Shown here in pieces: positions 1-5,317 of a DNA stretch of 6,204 nucleotides. Where the stretch lies: the NCBI GenBank assembly GCA_021819635.1, contig JAKAQQ010000056.1, forward strand, positions 1 through 6,204. Reading direction: 5' to 3'. The notes beneath the pieces are model-generated. The model ran no database searches, was not told where the DNA came from, and saw only the letters and a list, made by a program, of their open reading frames with translations. Position numbers and translations under genes: made by a program. Origin of the DNA: Pseudomonadota bacterium (GTDB taxonomy: Bacteria > Pseudomonadota > Gammaproteobacteria > JAKAQQ01). Each line of letters starts with the position of its first letter. Position 1 is the first letter of the stretch.

Positions 1-834
1 CACCCGGAAGAGGGGGGCGAAGAGGGCGAGCTCGATGATCGCCGCGAGCCCGAGGCCGGCGACGAGCTGCACCGCCGGGCTCGAGAGCGCCATGGTCGCC
101 GCGAGCTTGATGTTGAGCCGGGTGTTGTGGGCGTTCTCGCGCGCGAAACGCGCGCTCTCGACCGCGTGACCGCCGTAGGTCTTGACGACCACGTGGGCGG
201 CGATGGCCTCCTCGGCGAGACGCGTGACCTCCCCCATCGAGGTCTGGATGCGGTGGTTCACGCTGCGGAACCGGCGGCCGAGGCCGCGGACGACGGCCAG
301 GGTCGGGGGGGCCACGACGAAGACGGTCAGGGTGAGGAGCGGGTCGAGGTAGAGGAGCCAGGCGACGAGGCCGAGGACGGTGAGGGCGTCGCGGACGAGG
401 ATGGTGAGCGATCCCGAGGCGGTCGTCGCGACCTGCTCGGCGTTGTAGCTGAAGATCGAGACGAGCGTCCCCGGCGAGCGGCGGTCGTACTCGGCGGCGG
501 GGAGCCCGAGGAGATGGTCGAAGAGATCCCCCCTCAGGTGTTCAACGACGCGCCGCCCGACCCACGCCATGCCGTAGTTCGAGACGAAGGCGCTCACCCC
601 CCGGACGACGAAGAGGAGGAAGACGAAGAGCGGAATCCAGTGGAGGTAGGCCACCGGGCGGTGGGCGAAGCTGCCGTTGAGCAGCGGCTTGAGAAGCGCG
701 GCGAAGAGCGGCTGGGTCAGGGCGGTCACCGTCATGGCGGCGAGCGCGCCGGCGAGAATCGCCCAGTGCGGGCGGACGTAACGGAGGAGGCGGCGGAGGG
801 TCGCGCGCGGGACCGGTTCGGAGGAGACGTTCAC
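1..834 (-). CDS. msbA: MsbA, lipid A-core flippase (ABC exporter), N-terminal part; 3' end outside window
   Basis: The first 278 residues of an inner-membrane ABC exporter half-transporter that flips lipid A-core from the cytoplasmic to the periplasmic leaflet for LPS assembly. The visible part is the transmembrane domain; the ATPase domain would lie beyond the window start. The assignment rests on close resemblance to E. coli MsbA as I know it: LLKPLLNGSF near residues 47-56 at the end of the first membrane segment, FSYNAEQVATTASG in the intracellular loop, and RRFRSVNHRIQTSMGEVT after the fourth segment. The frame is open to the window edge. The start is a GTG whose bases overlap the exbD stop (GTGA). 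The first in-frame ATG is about codon 34, inside the first membrane helix, so it is unlikely. No Shine-Dalgarno precedes the GTG, only C-rich sequence, so translation probably depends on ribosomes finishing exbD. Last gene of the visible envelope operon. Family assignment is very secure. Confidence 0.95.
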   Translation of the reverse strand, partial: MNVSSEPVPRATLRRLLRYVRPHWAILAGALAAMTVTALTQPLFAALLKPLLNGSFAHRPVAYLHWIPLFVFLLFVVRGVSAFVSNYGMAWVGRRVVEHLRGDLFDHLLGLPAAEYDRRSPGTLVSIFSYNAEQVATTASGSLTILVRDALTVLGLVAWLLYLDPLLTLTVFVVAPPTLAVVRGLGRRFRSVNHRIQTSMGEVTRLAEEAIAAHVVVKTYGGHAVESARFARENAHNTRLNIKLAATMALSSPAVQLVAGLGLAAIIELALFAPLFRV

Positions 835-1265
835 GACGGCGGGGGCGACGGGGGTCGGGGCCGCGCGGTGGTGACGAGGTTGAGGCGCACGAACCCCATG
901 GACCCGGCAACGCTCATCGCCGTCACCACGGCCTGGTAATCGACGCGGGCGTCGGCACGGATGGTGACCGGGAGGTTCCGCCGGCCACCGGCGAAACGGG
1001 CGAGGGCGCGCCGCAGCGCCCGCGGTCCGGAACGCCCGAGGGCCTCCCCGTCGACGTAGTAGCGCCCCTCACGGTCGATGCTGATGACCACCCCGGGCCG
1101 CATGGGCGCGCGGCCCACCGCCGCGCGCGGGAGCGTCACGGCGATGTGGGCGGTGCGGATGAAGGTCGTCGACATCATGAAGAAGACGAGGAGCATGAGG
1201 AGGATGTCGATGAACGAGACGACGTTGAGCTCCGGGCTCTCCGGCTCGTCGGGGGCGAACCTCAC
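831..1265 (-). CDS. exbD: ExbD/TolR-family biopolymer transport protein
   Basis: A 144-residue inner-membrane protein with one N-terminal membrane helix and a periplasmic domain, the partner of the upstream ExbB in a proton-driven motor. The helix, around residues 14-31, contains the family signature NVVSFIDILLMLLVFFM. Asp20 in it corresponds to the proton-carrying aspartate of ExbD/TolR. The periplasmic part includes VVISIDREGRYYVDG and VTIRADARVDYQAVV, typical ExbD beta-strand segments. The tail is short and rich in Pro and Ser. Translation starts at GTG, overlapping the exbB stop by four bases (GTGA), with GGAGG at about 1276-1280 as a plausible ribosome binding site. The stop overlaps the msbA start in the same way. 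No tonB or tolA is in the window, so which energy-consuming partner it serves is unknown. ExbB/ExbD pairs next to msbA occur in several gammaproteobacteria, from memory, without a settled role. Confidence 0.93.
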   Translation of the reverse strand: MRFAPDEPESPELNVVSFIDILLMLLVFFMMSTTFIRTAHIAVTLPRAAVGRAPMRPGVVISIDREGRYYVDGEALGRSGPRALRRALARFAGGRRNLPVTIRADARVDYQAVVTAMSVAGSMGFVRLNLVTTARPRPPSPPPS

Positions 1266-1888
1266 GGGGCGCGGCCCTCCCCCGGGCGCCGGCGGCGGAC
1301 GGCGTCGAGGAACGCGCCGACCTCGTGCTCGAGGCGGATCGTGAGCTCCTGCACCCGTCCGCGGAGGAGGCGGTAGGCGACGAGGGCCGGGATGGCCACG
1401 GTGAGACCGGCGGCGGTGGCGACGAGGGCCTCGGCCACCCCGCCGGCCAGAAGACGCGGGTCGCCCGCCCCGTGGGCGGAGATTCGGGTGAAGGCGCGCA
1501 TGATCCCGAGCACGCTCCCGAGGAGCCCGAGGAGGGGGGAGACGGCCGCAATCGTCCCGAGGGTGTTGAGGTAGCGCCCGAGCTCGTGCGCCGTCTGCCG
1601 GCCGGCGTCCTCGAGCCGCTCGCGCAGGATCTCCGCGGGCTCGCCGCTCAGCGTGAGACCGAGGACGAGAAGGCGCCCCAGGGGCGAACCCAGGCGGACC
1701 GACTCGAGACGCTCTTCCCCGAGTGCCCCCTCGCGCAACCAGCCCCAGACCTGGGCGGTGAGATGCGGCGGCGCGACGCGCGCGCGGCGGAGCGCCCAGA
1801 GGCGCTCGAGCACCACCGCCGTGGCCACAACGGCGGCGAGGACGAGCGGCAGCATCACCCAGCCTCCGGCCTCGAGGAGTTCAAGCAT
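1262..1888 (-). CDS. exbB: ExbB/TolQ/MotA-family proton channel protein
   Basis: A 208-residue inner-membrane protein of the MotA/TolQ/ExbB family. With ExbD it forms a proton channel that converts proton-motive force into mechanical work on an envelope partner. It has three membrane segments: about residues 10-30 (WVMLPLVLAAVVATAVVLE), 106-131 (LNTLGTIAAVSPLLGLLGSV) and 150-173 (GVAEALVATAAGLTVAIPAL). The last two carry the family hallmarks: Pro118 and the Gly-rich LLGLLGSVLG, and Glu153/Thr158 in the third helix facing the pore. The cytoplasmic loop between helices 1 and 2 (about 32-105) is of the usual size. The start is ATG with GGGAGG seven bases upstream. It lies 36 bases after lolD, the loosest junction in this operon, and overlaps exbD by four bases. 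The C-terminus is Arg-rich. It could equally be called TolQ-like, but the lack of tolR-tolA-tolB neighbours favours ExbB. Confidence 0.93.
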   Translation of the reverse strand: MLELLEAGGWVMLPLVLAAVVATAVVLERLWALRRARVAPPHLTAQVWGWLREGALGEERLESVRLGSPLGRLLVLGLTLSGEPAEILRERLEDAGRQTAHELGRYLNTLGTIAAVSPLLGLLGSVLGIMRAFTRISAHGAGDPRLLAGGVAEALVATAAGLTVAIPALVAYRLLRGRVQELTIRLEHEVGAFLDAVRRRRPGEGRAP

Positions 1889-1895
1889 GGGGGCG

Positions 1896-1901
1896 CCTCC
1901 C
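1896..1901 (-). promoter_or_regulatory. Shine-Dalgarno of exbB
   Basis: GGGAGG on the minus strand, seven bases before the exbB ATG. This is the only gene in the leftward operon that does not overlap its upstream neighbour, and it has its own clear ribosome binding site, so it can be translated independently of lolD. Confidence 0.6.
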
Positions 1902-1924
1902 GGGCGAGAACGGATTCCGGCCCA

Positions 1925-2635
1925 TCATAGCGGGGCCGGAGCGGCCTCCCCTTCCTCCGCGAGACGCCCGTCACGGAGGACGAGGCGGCGGTCGAGCGCC
2001 CGGGCGAGGTGAGGATCGTGGGTGGCGACGACGAGGGCCGCGCCTTGGGCGCGCGGGAGCTCGCGGAGGAGGCGGACGACGTCCTCGCCGGTCACGGGAT
2101 CGAGGTTGCCCGTCGGTTCGTCGGCGAGGACGAGGGCGGGGCGGGCGACGAGCGCCCGGGCGATGGCGACCCGCTGGCGTTCCCCGCCCGAGAGCATGCT
2201 CGGGCGGTGGCCGGCCCGCTCGCCGAGACCGACCCGGGCGAGAAGCGCCGCGGCCTCCCCCCGCGCCGCCCGCCACGAACGCCCGCCGAGAACGAGGGGA
2301 AGGGCCACGTTATCGGCGGCCGAAAGCTCGGCGATCAGGTGGTGGAACTGGTAGACGAAACCCAAGCGGCGGTTGCGGAAGAGGAGCCGCGCGCGCCCGC
2401 CGAGGCGCGCGAGGTCGCGGCCCTCGACGTGGACCTCGCCGCGCTCGGGCCGGTCGAGCCCGCCCAGAAGATGCAGGAGCGTGCTCTTGCCGGACCCCGA
2501 GGCGCCGAGAACGGCAAGGGAGGCGCCGGGGGGCACGGCGAGATCGAGGCCGCGGAGGACCTCGATGCGGCGGGCGCCGTCGCGGTAACTCTTGACGAGC
2601 CCCCGGGCCTCGAGCGCGTGGGGCGTCTCACTCAT
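1925..2635 (-). CDS. lolD: LolD, ATPase of the lipoprotein-releasing ABC transporter
   Basis: A 236-residue ABC ATPase that powers extraction of outer-membrane lipoproteins from the inner membrane for handover to LolA. All ABC motifs are intact: Walker A GASGSGKST (44-52), Q-loop in GFVYQFHHLIAELSAADNV (Gln96), signature LSGGERQR (148-155), Walker B LVLADEPTGNLD (Glu173 catalytic) and H-loop ATHD (His206). The YQFHHL segment after the Q-loop is characteristic of LolD among the related MacB/FtsE-type ATPases. Length matches E. coli LolD (about 233). I chose the ATG at 2635, giving MSETPHALEARGLVKSY; a longer frame open to 2662 adds nine residues unlike the family, inside the end of lolC. The start overlaps the lolC stop by eight bases (ATGAGTGA), so the two are translationally coupled, as expected for subunits of one complex. 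A weak GAGAT is the only ribosome-binding-like sequence. Confidence 0.96.
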   Translation of the reverse strand: MSETPHALEARGLVKSYRDGARRIEVLRGLDLAVPPGASLAVLGASGSGKSTLLHLLGGLDRPERGEVHVEGRDLARLGGRARLLFRNRRLGFVYQFHHLIAELSAADNVALPLVLGGRSWRAARGEAAALLARVGLGERAGHRPSMLSGGERQRVAIARALVARPALVLADEPTGNLDPVTGEDVVRLLRELPRAQGAALVVATHDPHLARALDRRLVLRDGRLAEEGEAAPAPL

Positions 2636-3875
2636 GGCGCAGGATCTCGACCGGCACGACACGGCTCGCCCGCCACGCCGGGTAGAGCGTGGCGAGGAAC
2701 GTGACCCCGAGGGCGGCCAGCGCCACCGTCACGACCTGCCCGAGCTCGACGTGCGAAGGGAGCGTGCCGATCTGGTAGATGCGGGACGGGAAGAGGTCGA
2801 TCCCGAAGACGTCCTTGAGGAAGAGGACGACGGGTTCGACGTTGTGCGCCAAAAGCACCCCGAAGGCAAGGCCGAGGCCGATGCCGAGGACGCCCACGAT
2901 CATCCCCTGGACGACAAAAACCCCCATCACCGTGCGCGTGGACGCGCCGAGCGTGCGCAGGATGGCGATGTCGCCCTGCTTGTCGGTAACGACCATGACG
3001 AGCGAGGCCACGATGTTGAAGGCGGCCACAGCGACGATGAGGAGGAGGATCGTGAACATCGTGAGCTTCTCGATCGCGATCGCCTTGAAGAGATGGCGGT
3101 GGGCGTAGATCCAGTCGCTCACGAAGTAGCCGCCGTGGAGGCGACGGACGAGCCAGCGGGCGACGCGCGGGGCCCGCATGAGGCGCGGCACGCGGAGACG
3201 CACCCCGCTCACCGTCCCCGGCGGAAGCCCGAAGAGCACGCGGGCGGCGTGTCGGGCGGTGAAGGCCATGGTGGCGTCGTAGGCGTAGTCCCCGGCGTCG
3301 AAGATCCCCACCACCCGGAAGGTCCGCAGACGCGGGATCACCCCGAAGGGGCCCACGAGGCCGGCGGGGACGAGCAGGACGACGTGGCCGCCTTTCCAGA
3401 CCCCGAGCGCGAGGGCGAGATCTTTCCCGAGAACGATCCCCCAGGGGTGCCGGTCGAGGGCCCGGAGCCGCCCGGCCACCATGCGCCGGCCGAGGTCGAG
3501 GACCGCCCGCGCCCGGGCGGGATCGACGCCCTCGACGCGCACGCCGGCGATGGCCCCGTGGTAGGAGAGCATGCCCTGGCCCGAGACGTAGGGGAGCGCG
3601 CCACGGACGAGCGGGTTCCCGCGGGCCACGGCGGCGACGTGCTGCCAACGGGCAATGTGCTGGTGGAAACCCATGACGTCGACGGCGGCGGTCATGCCGA
3701 CGATGCGCCGGCGCATCGTCCGCTCGTAGCCGTTCATGACCGAGAGCACCGTGACGAGCGCCGCCACCCCGACCACGAGTCCGAGGGTGGCAAGCGCCCC
3801 CACGAGGGAGACGAAACTCCGCCTCCGGCCACGGAAATAGCGCCAGGCCAGGACAGGGGCGAGCAGACGGGGCAT
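2628..3875 (-). CDS. lolC: LolC/LolE-family lipoprotein-releasing system permease (possibly LolF type)
   Basis: A 415-residue inner-membrane permease partnering LolD. Four membrane segments are visible at about residues 21-46, 272-297, 314-343 and 377-400, with a large periplasmic domain (about 50-270) between the first and second, the MacB/LolC topology. Family signatures include ALVTVLSVMNGYERTMRRRI after helix 1, PFGVIPRLRTFRVVGIFD in the periplasmic domain (the proline-containing loop where LolC carries its LolA-binding Hook), DKQGDIAILRTLGAS in the cytoplasmic coupling region after helix 2, and ATLYPAWRASRVVPVEILR at the C-terminus. I chose the ATG at 3875, which gives the usual short N-terminus MPRLLAPVLAWRYFRGRR; a GTG-started frame from 3923 adds 16 unlikely residues. 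A weak GGTGGA lies just upstream. It is the first gene of the envelope operon. No lolE follows lolD, so this may be the single LolF-type subunit of a homodimeric permease, which the window cannot prove. Confidence 0.95.
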   Translation of the reverse strand: MPRLLAPVLAWRYFRGRRRSFVSLVGALATLGLVVGVAALVTVLSVMNGYERTMRRRIVGMTAAVDVMGFHQHIARWQHVAAVARGNPLVRGALPYVSGQGMLSYHGAIAGVRVEGVDPARARAVLDLGRRMVAGRLRALDRHPWGIVLGKDLALALGVWKGGHVVLLVPAGLVGPFGVIPRLRTFRVVGIFDAGDYAYDATMAFTARHAARVLFGLPPGTVSGVRLRVPRLMRAPRVARWLVRRLHGGYFVSDWIYAHRHLFKAIAIEKLTMFTILLLIVAVAAFNIVASLVMVVTDKQGDIAILRTLGASTRTVMGVFVVQGMIVGVLGIGLGLAFGVLLAHNVEPVVLFLKDVFGIDLFPSRIYQIGTLPSHVELGQVVTVALAALGVTFLATLYPAWRASRVVPVEILRHE

Positions 3876-3992
3876 GCTTCCACCGGGGGGAGCGACGAAC
3901 CTCGACCCTCCGGACGCGTACACTGTCGTACGTGGGGCAACCGTCGGCCCGCGGGAGGGACCGGACGGAGATCTCCCCGAAGGAGGTGTCTT
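3876..3992. promoter_or_regulatory. Divergent intergenic region between lolC operon and aguAB operon
   Basis: This is the only real intergenic gap, 117 bases, and must carry the start signals for both operons unless transcripts come from outside. I see no convincing sigma-70 promoter. Rightward, TACACT (3919-3924) is a passable -10 but has no recognisable -35. Leftward, TTGCCC (minus strand, 3935-3940) is a passable -35 without a matching -10. An inverted repeat CGTAC-N6-GTACG spans 3917-3932, and a perfect 10-base palindrome GGAGATCTCC lies at 3967-3976. Either could bind a dimeric regulator, but both are short enough to arise by chance. Confidence 0.4.
3971..3987 (+). promoter_or_regulatory. 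Strong Shine-Dalgarno of the small secreted gene, within a possible hairpin
   Basis: AGGAGG (3981-3986) sits six bases before the GTG at 3993, an ideal ribosome binding site, and it decides that start. The preceding ATCTCC (3971-3976) can pair with GGAGGT (3982-3987) around a five-base loop, including one G-U pair, which would hide the site. The pairing is short, and whether it folds or regulates anything is inference. Confidence 0.5.
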
Positions 3993-4280
3993 GTGCGTAT
4001 CTTAACCGCTCCCTTCGCCGCCCTCGTGTTGGCGACCCTGGCCGTCCCCGCGGCGGCCCGACCCATCCGCCTGCCGTTGCACTTCATGACGATGGCCAAC
4101 GTCCGCGCGCTCTGGGGGCCGCCCGCGCACGTGCTCCCTCCCGTCGGCCGGCCGCCGATCACCCGCTGGGTCTACCCCCGCTTCATTGTGTATTTCGAAC
4201 GCCGGCTCGTCCTCCGGGCGGTCGTCACCCGGCCGTGGACCCCGCCCCGCGTCTACCCCCCCCACGGCGGCGGGGCATGA
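3993..4280 (+). CDS. Small secreted conserved hypothetical protein, BamE-like pattern
   Basis: A 95-residue protein of unknown function. The N-terminus is a good signal peptide: MRILTAPFAALVLATLAV then PAAA, with likely cleavage after Ala22 (AAA-RP), so the mature protein is about 73 residues and periplasmic or exported. There is no lipobox cysteine. The mature part has one compact conserved-looking block: MTMANVRALWGPP, then VGRPPITRWVYPRFIVYFER and a final hydrophobic strand LRAVV (about residues 32-78). The helix, WG-P turn, and aromatic strand pair resemble the small SmpA/BamE-type fold, and I recall similar short 'VG-PPITRW-Y' proteins in gammaproteobacteria, but no assigned function. 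The tail is Pro/Gly-rich. The start is GTG with a perfect AGGAGG six bases upstream; codon 4 is TTA, the only TTA leucine codon I find in the window's genes. Its stop overlaps the aguA ATG (ATGA), so it is probably cotranslated with aguA although its product goes to another compartment. Confidence 0.8.
   Translation: MRILTAPFAALVLATLAVPAAARPIRLPLHFMTMANVRALWGPPAHVLPPVGRPPITRWVYPRFIVYFERRLVLRAVVTRPWTPPRVYPPHGGGA
4256..4263 (+). repeat. C8 homopolymer at the small gene/aguA junction
   Basis: Eight consecutive C bases near the 3' end of the small secreted gene, read in frame as TAC CCC CCC CAC. This gives a C CCC CCC heptamer of the X XXY YYZ shape used in -1 frameshifting, 15 bases before the TGA. 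One extra C, or a -1 slip, continues without a stop into the aguA frame. Confidence 0.7.
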
Positions 4281-5317
4281 GGGGGACGGCGGGCGAGGCC
4301 CGTCTGCCCGCCGAGTGGGAAGGAGGGGGGAGCGTTCTCGCCGCCTGGCCGCGGGCGGGCGGCGGCTGGCGCCGCAGCCTCGCCGAGGCGCGGGCCGACA
4401 CCGAGGCGCTCCTCGCTGCGCTCCTTGACACCTCCGACGTCCTCCTCCTCGTCCCCGACGCGGAGAGCGGACGGCGGCTCGAGGACCGGCTCGGAAGCCG
4501 CGGACGCGGGCGGTTCCTCACCGCCCCGCTCCCCTACGACGACGTCTGGACACGCGACACGGGGCCCCTCGCCGTGCGCCGGGGGAACGGGACCGAGCTC
4601 CTCGATTTCCGCTTCAACGGCTGGGGGGGGAAATACCCGGCGGAGGACGACGACCGCCTCGTCGGGCGTCTCGCCGCCGGGGGGTTCTTCGGGGCGCTTC
4701 CCCTCCGCCGCGTGGAGGCCGTCCTTGAGGGCGGGAACGTCGAGAGCGACGGGGCGGGGACGCTCCTCGTCCGGAGCCGCTGCCTCCTCGATCCCGGCCG
4801 CAACCCCGATCCCCCCAGCCGGGCGGCTTGGGAACGTCTTCTCGCCGAAACCCTCGGGGCCCGACGCGTTCTCTGGCTCGAGCGCGGGGCGCTCCCGGGC
4901 GACGACACCGACGGGCACATCGACACCCTCGCGCGTTTCGCCACCCCCGATCTCCTCGTCTATCAGGACGGCACGGAGGAAGACCTCGGGGCGGAACTCC
5001 GCGCGCTCCGCGACCGCCGCGGGCAACCCTACACACTCGTCCCCCTGCCTTGCCCCGATCCACTCCGTGGGGAGGACGGGGAGCCTCTCCCGGCGAACTA
5101 CTGCAATTTCGTCGTCGTCCCCGGCCGCGTGCTCGTCCCCGCCTACGGGGGCGGCGCCGACGCCGAGGCCCGCCGCCGGCTCGCGGAGGTCTTCGCCGAC
5201 CGCGAGGTCCTCTCCGTCCCCGCCCGTGGCCTCGTCCACCAGTACGGGAGCCTCCACTGCGCGACGATGACGCTCCCCGCGGGGGTCTTCGCCGCCCCCC
5301 CCGGGGGGCACGCGTGA
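4277..5317 (+). CDS. aguA: Agmatine deiminase family protein (PF04371)
   Basis: A 346-residue cytoplasmic enzyme of the PAD_porph/agmatine deiminase family. The expected reaction is agmatine + water to N-carbamoylputrescine + ammonia, the first step of the ADC-dependent putrescine route. Family motifs appear in order: YDDVWTRDTGP (87-97), FNGWGGKY (113-120), LEGGNVESDG (150-159), LLDPGRNP (170-177), GDDTDGHIDTLARF (208-221), PANYCNF (272-278) and HQYGSLHC (321-328). By comparison with characterised agmatine deiminases, recalled from memory, Cys328 is the nucleophile, His214 and Asp216 the catalytic pair, and Asp94 a guanidinium ligand; all are present. The sequence before the catalytic Cys is QYGSLHC rather than the glycine-rich GGGNIHC type I associate with classical AguA, so it may belong to a divergent subgroup. 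No signal peptide. The ATG overlaps the stop of the small secreted gene, and the stop overlaps the aguB start. The adjacent aguB supports agmatine over peptidyl-arginine as substrate. Confidence 0.93.
   Translation: MRGTAGEARLPAEWEGGGSVLAAWPRAGGGWRRSLAEARADTEALLAALLDTSDVLLLVPDAESGRRLEDRLGSRGRGRFLTAPLPYDDVWTRDTGPLAVRRGNGTELLDFRFNGWGGKYPAEDDDRLVGRLAAGGFFGALPLRRVEAVLEGGNVESDGAGTLLVRSRCLLDPGRNPDPPSRAAWERLLAETLGARRVLWLERGALPGDDTDGHIDTLARFATPDLLVYQDGTEEDLGAELRALRDRRGQPYTLVPLPCPDPLRGEDGEPLPANYCNFVVVPGRVLVPAYGGGADAEARRRLAEVFADREVLSVPARGLVHQYGSLHCATMTLPAGVFAAPPGGHA
5295..5308 (+). repeat. C8G6 tract at the aguA/aguB junction
   Basis: Eight C then six G, containing a perfect 12-base palindrome, read in aguA as Pro-Pro-Gly-Gly just before its last two codons. 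It is in frame as C CCC CCC followed by GGG GGG. The G6 run lies five bases before the aguB GTG and may act as a poor ribosome binding site. One extra C, or a -1 slip, continues into the aguB frame. Confidence 0.7.

Noticed and set aside
127..939. Plus-strand open frame across msbA and the end of exbD
   Set aside because: Antisense to MsbA, with Glu/Asp/Gly/Arg-rich low-complexity translation and no domain; a product of high GC at third codon positions.
2636..2662. Longer start for lolD, adding nine residues
   Set aside because: The extra residues do not resemble LolD N-termini and lie in the lolC coding end; the ATG at 2635 gives a family-typical start and overlap.
3876..3923. Longer start for lolC from a GTG at 3923
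   Set aside because: It adds 16 residues before the normal short cytoplasmic N-terminus, and a family-typical ATG exists at 3875.
3940..3992. Guanidine- or polyamine-sensing riboswitch in the aguAB leader
   Set aside because: An ACGG occurs at 3965-3968, but it is not closed by a stem and there is no second hairpin, so it does not match the guanidine-II pattern; the leader is also too short for larger known classes.
2592..4280. Very long plus-strand open frame (about 560 codons) lying across lolC
   Set aside because: It is antisense to a clearly real lolC, its composition is low-complexity Asp, Glu, Arg, Gly and His typical of the complement of a GC-rich gene, and only its last 95 codons (3993-4280) show real protein features.
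4623..4630. G8 run inside aguA as a frameshift site
   Set aside because: It lies inside the conserved NGWGGKY motif, is explained by Trp-Gly-Gly codons, and a slip there would only abort the enzyme. It serves as evidence that long homopolymers occur by chance here.
4253..5311. Minus-strand open frame of about 350 codons across aguA
   Set aside because: A shadow of aguA: no recognisable motifs, acidic and Gly/Pro-rich composition, while the plus strand carries every agmatine deiminase motif.
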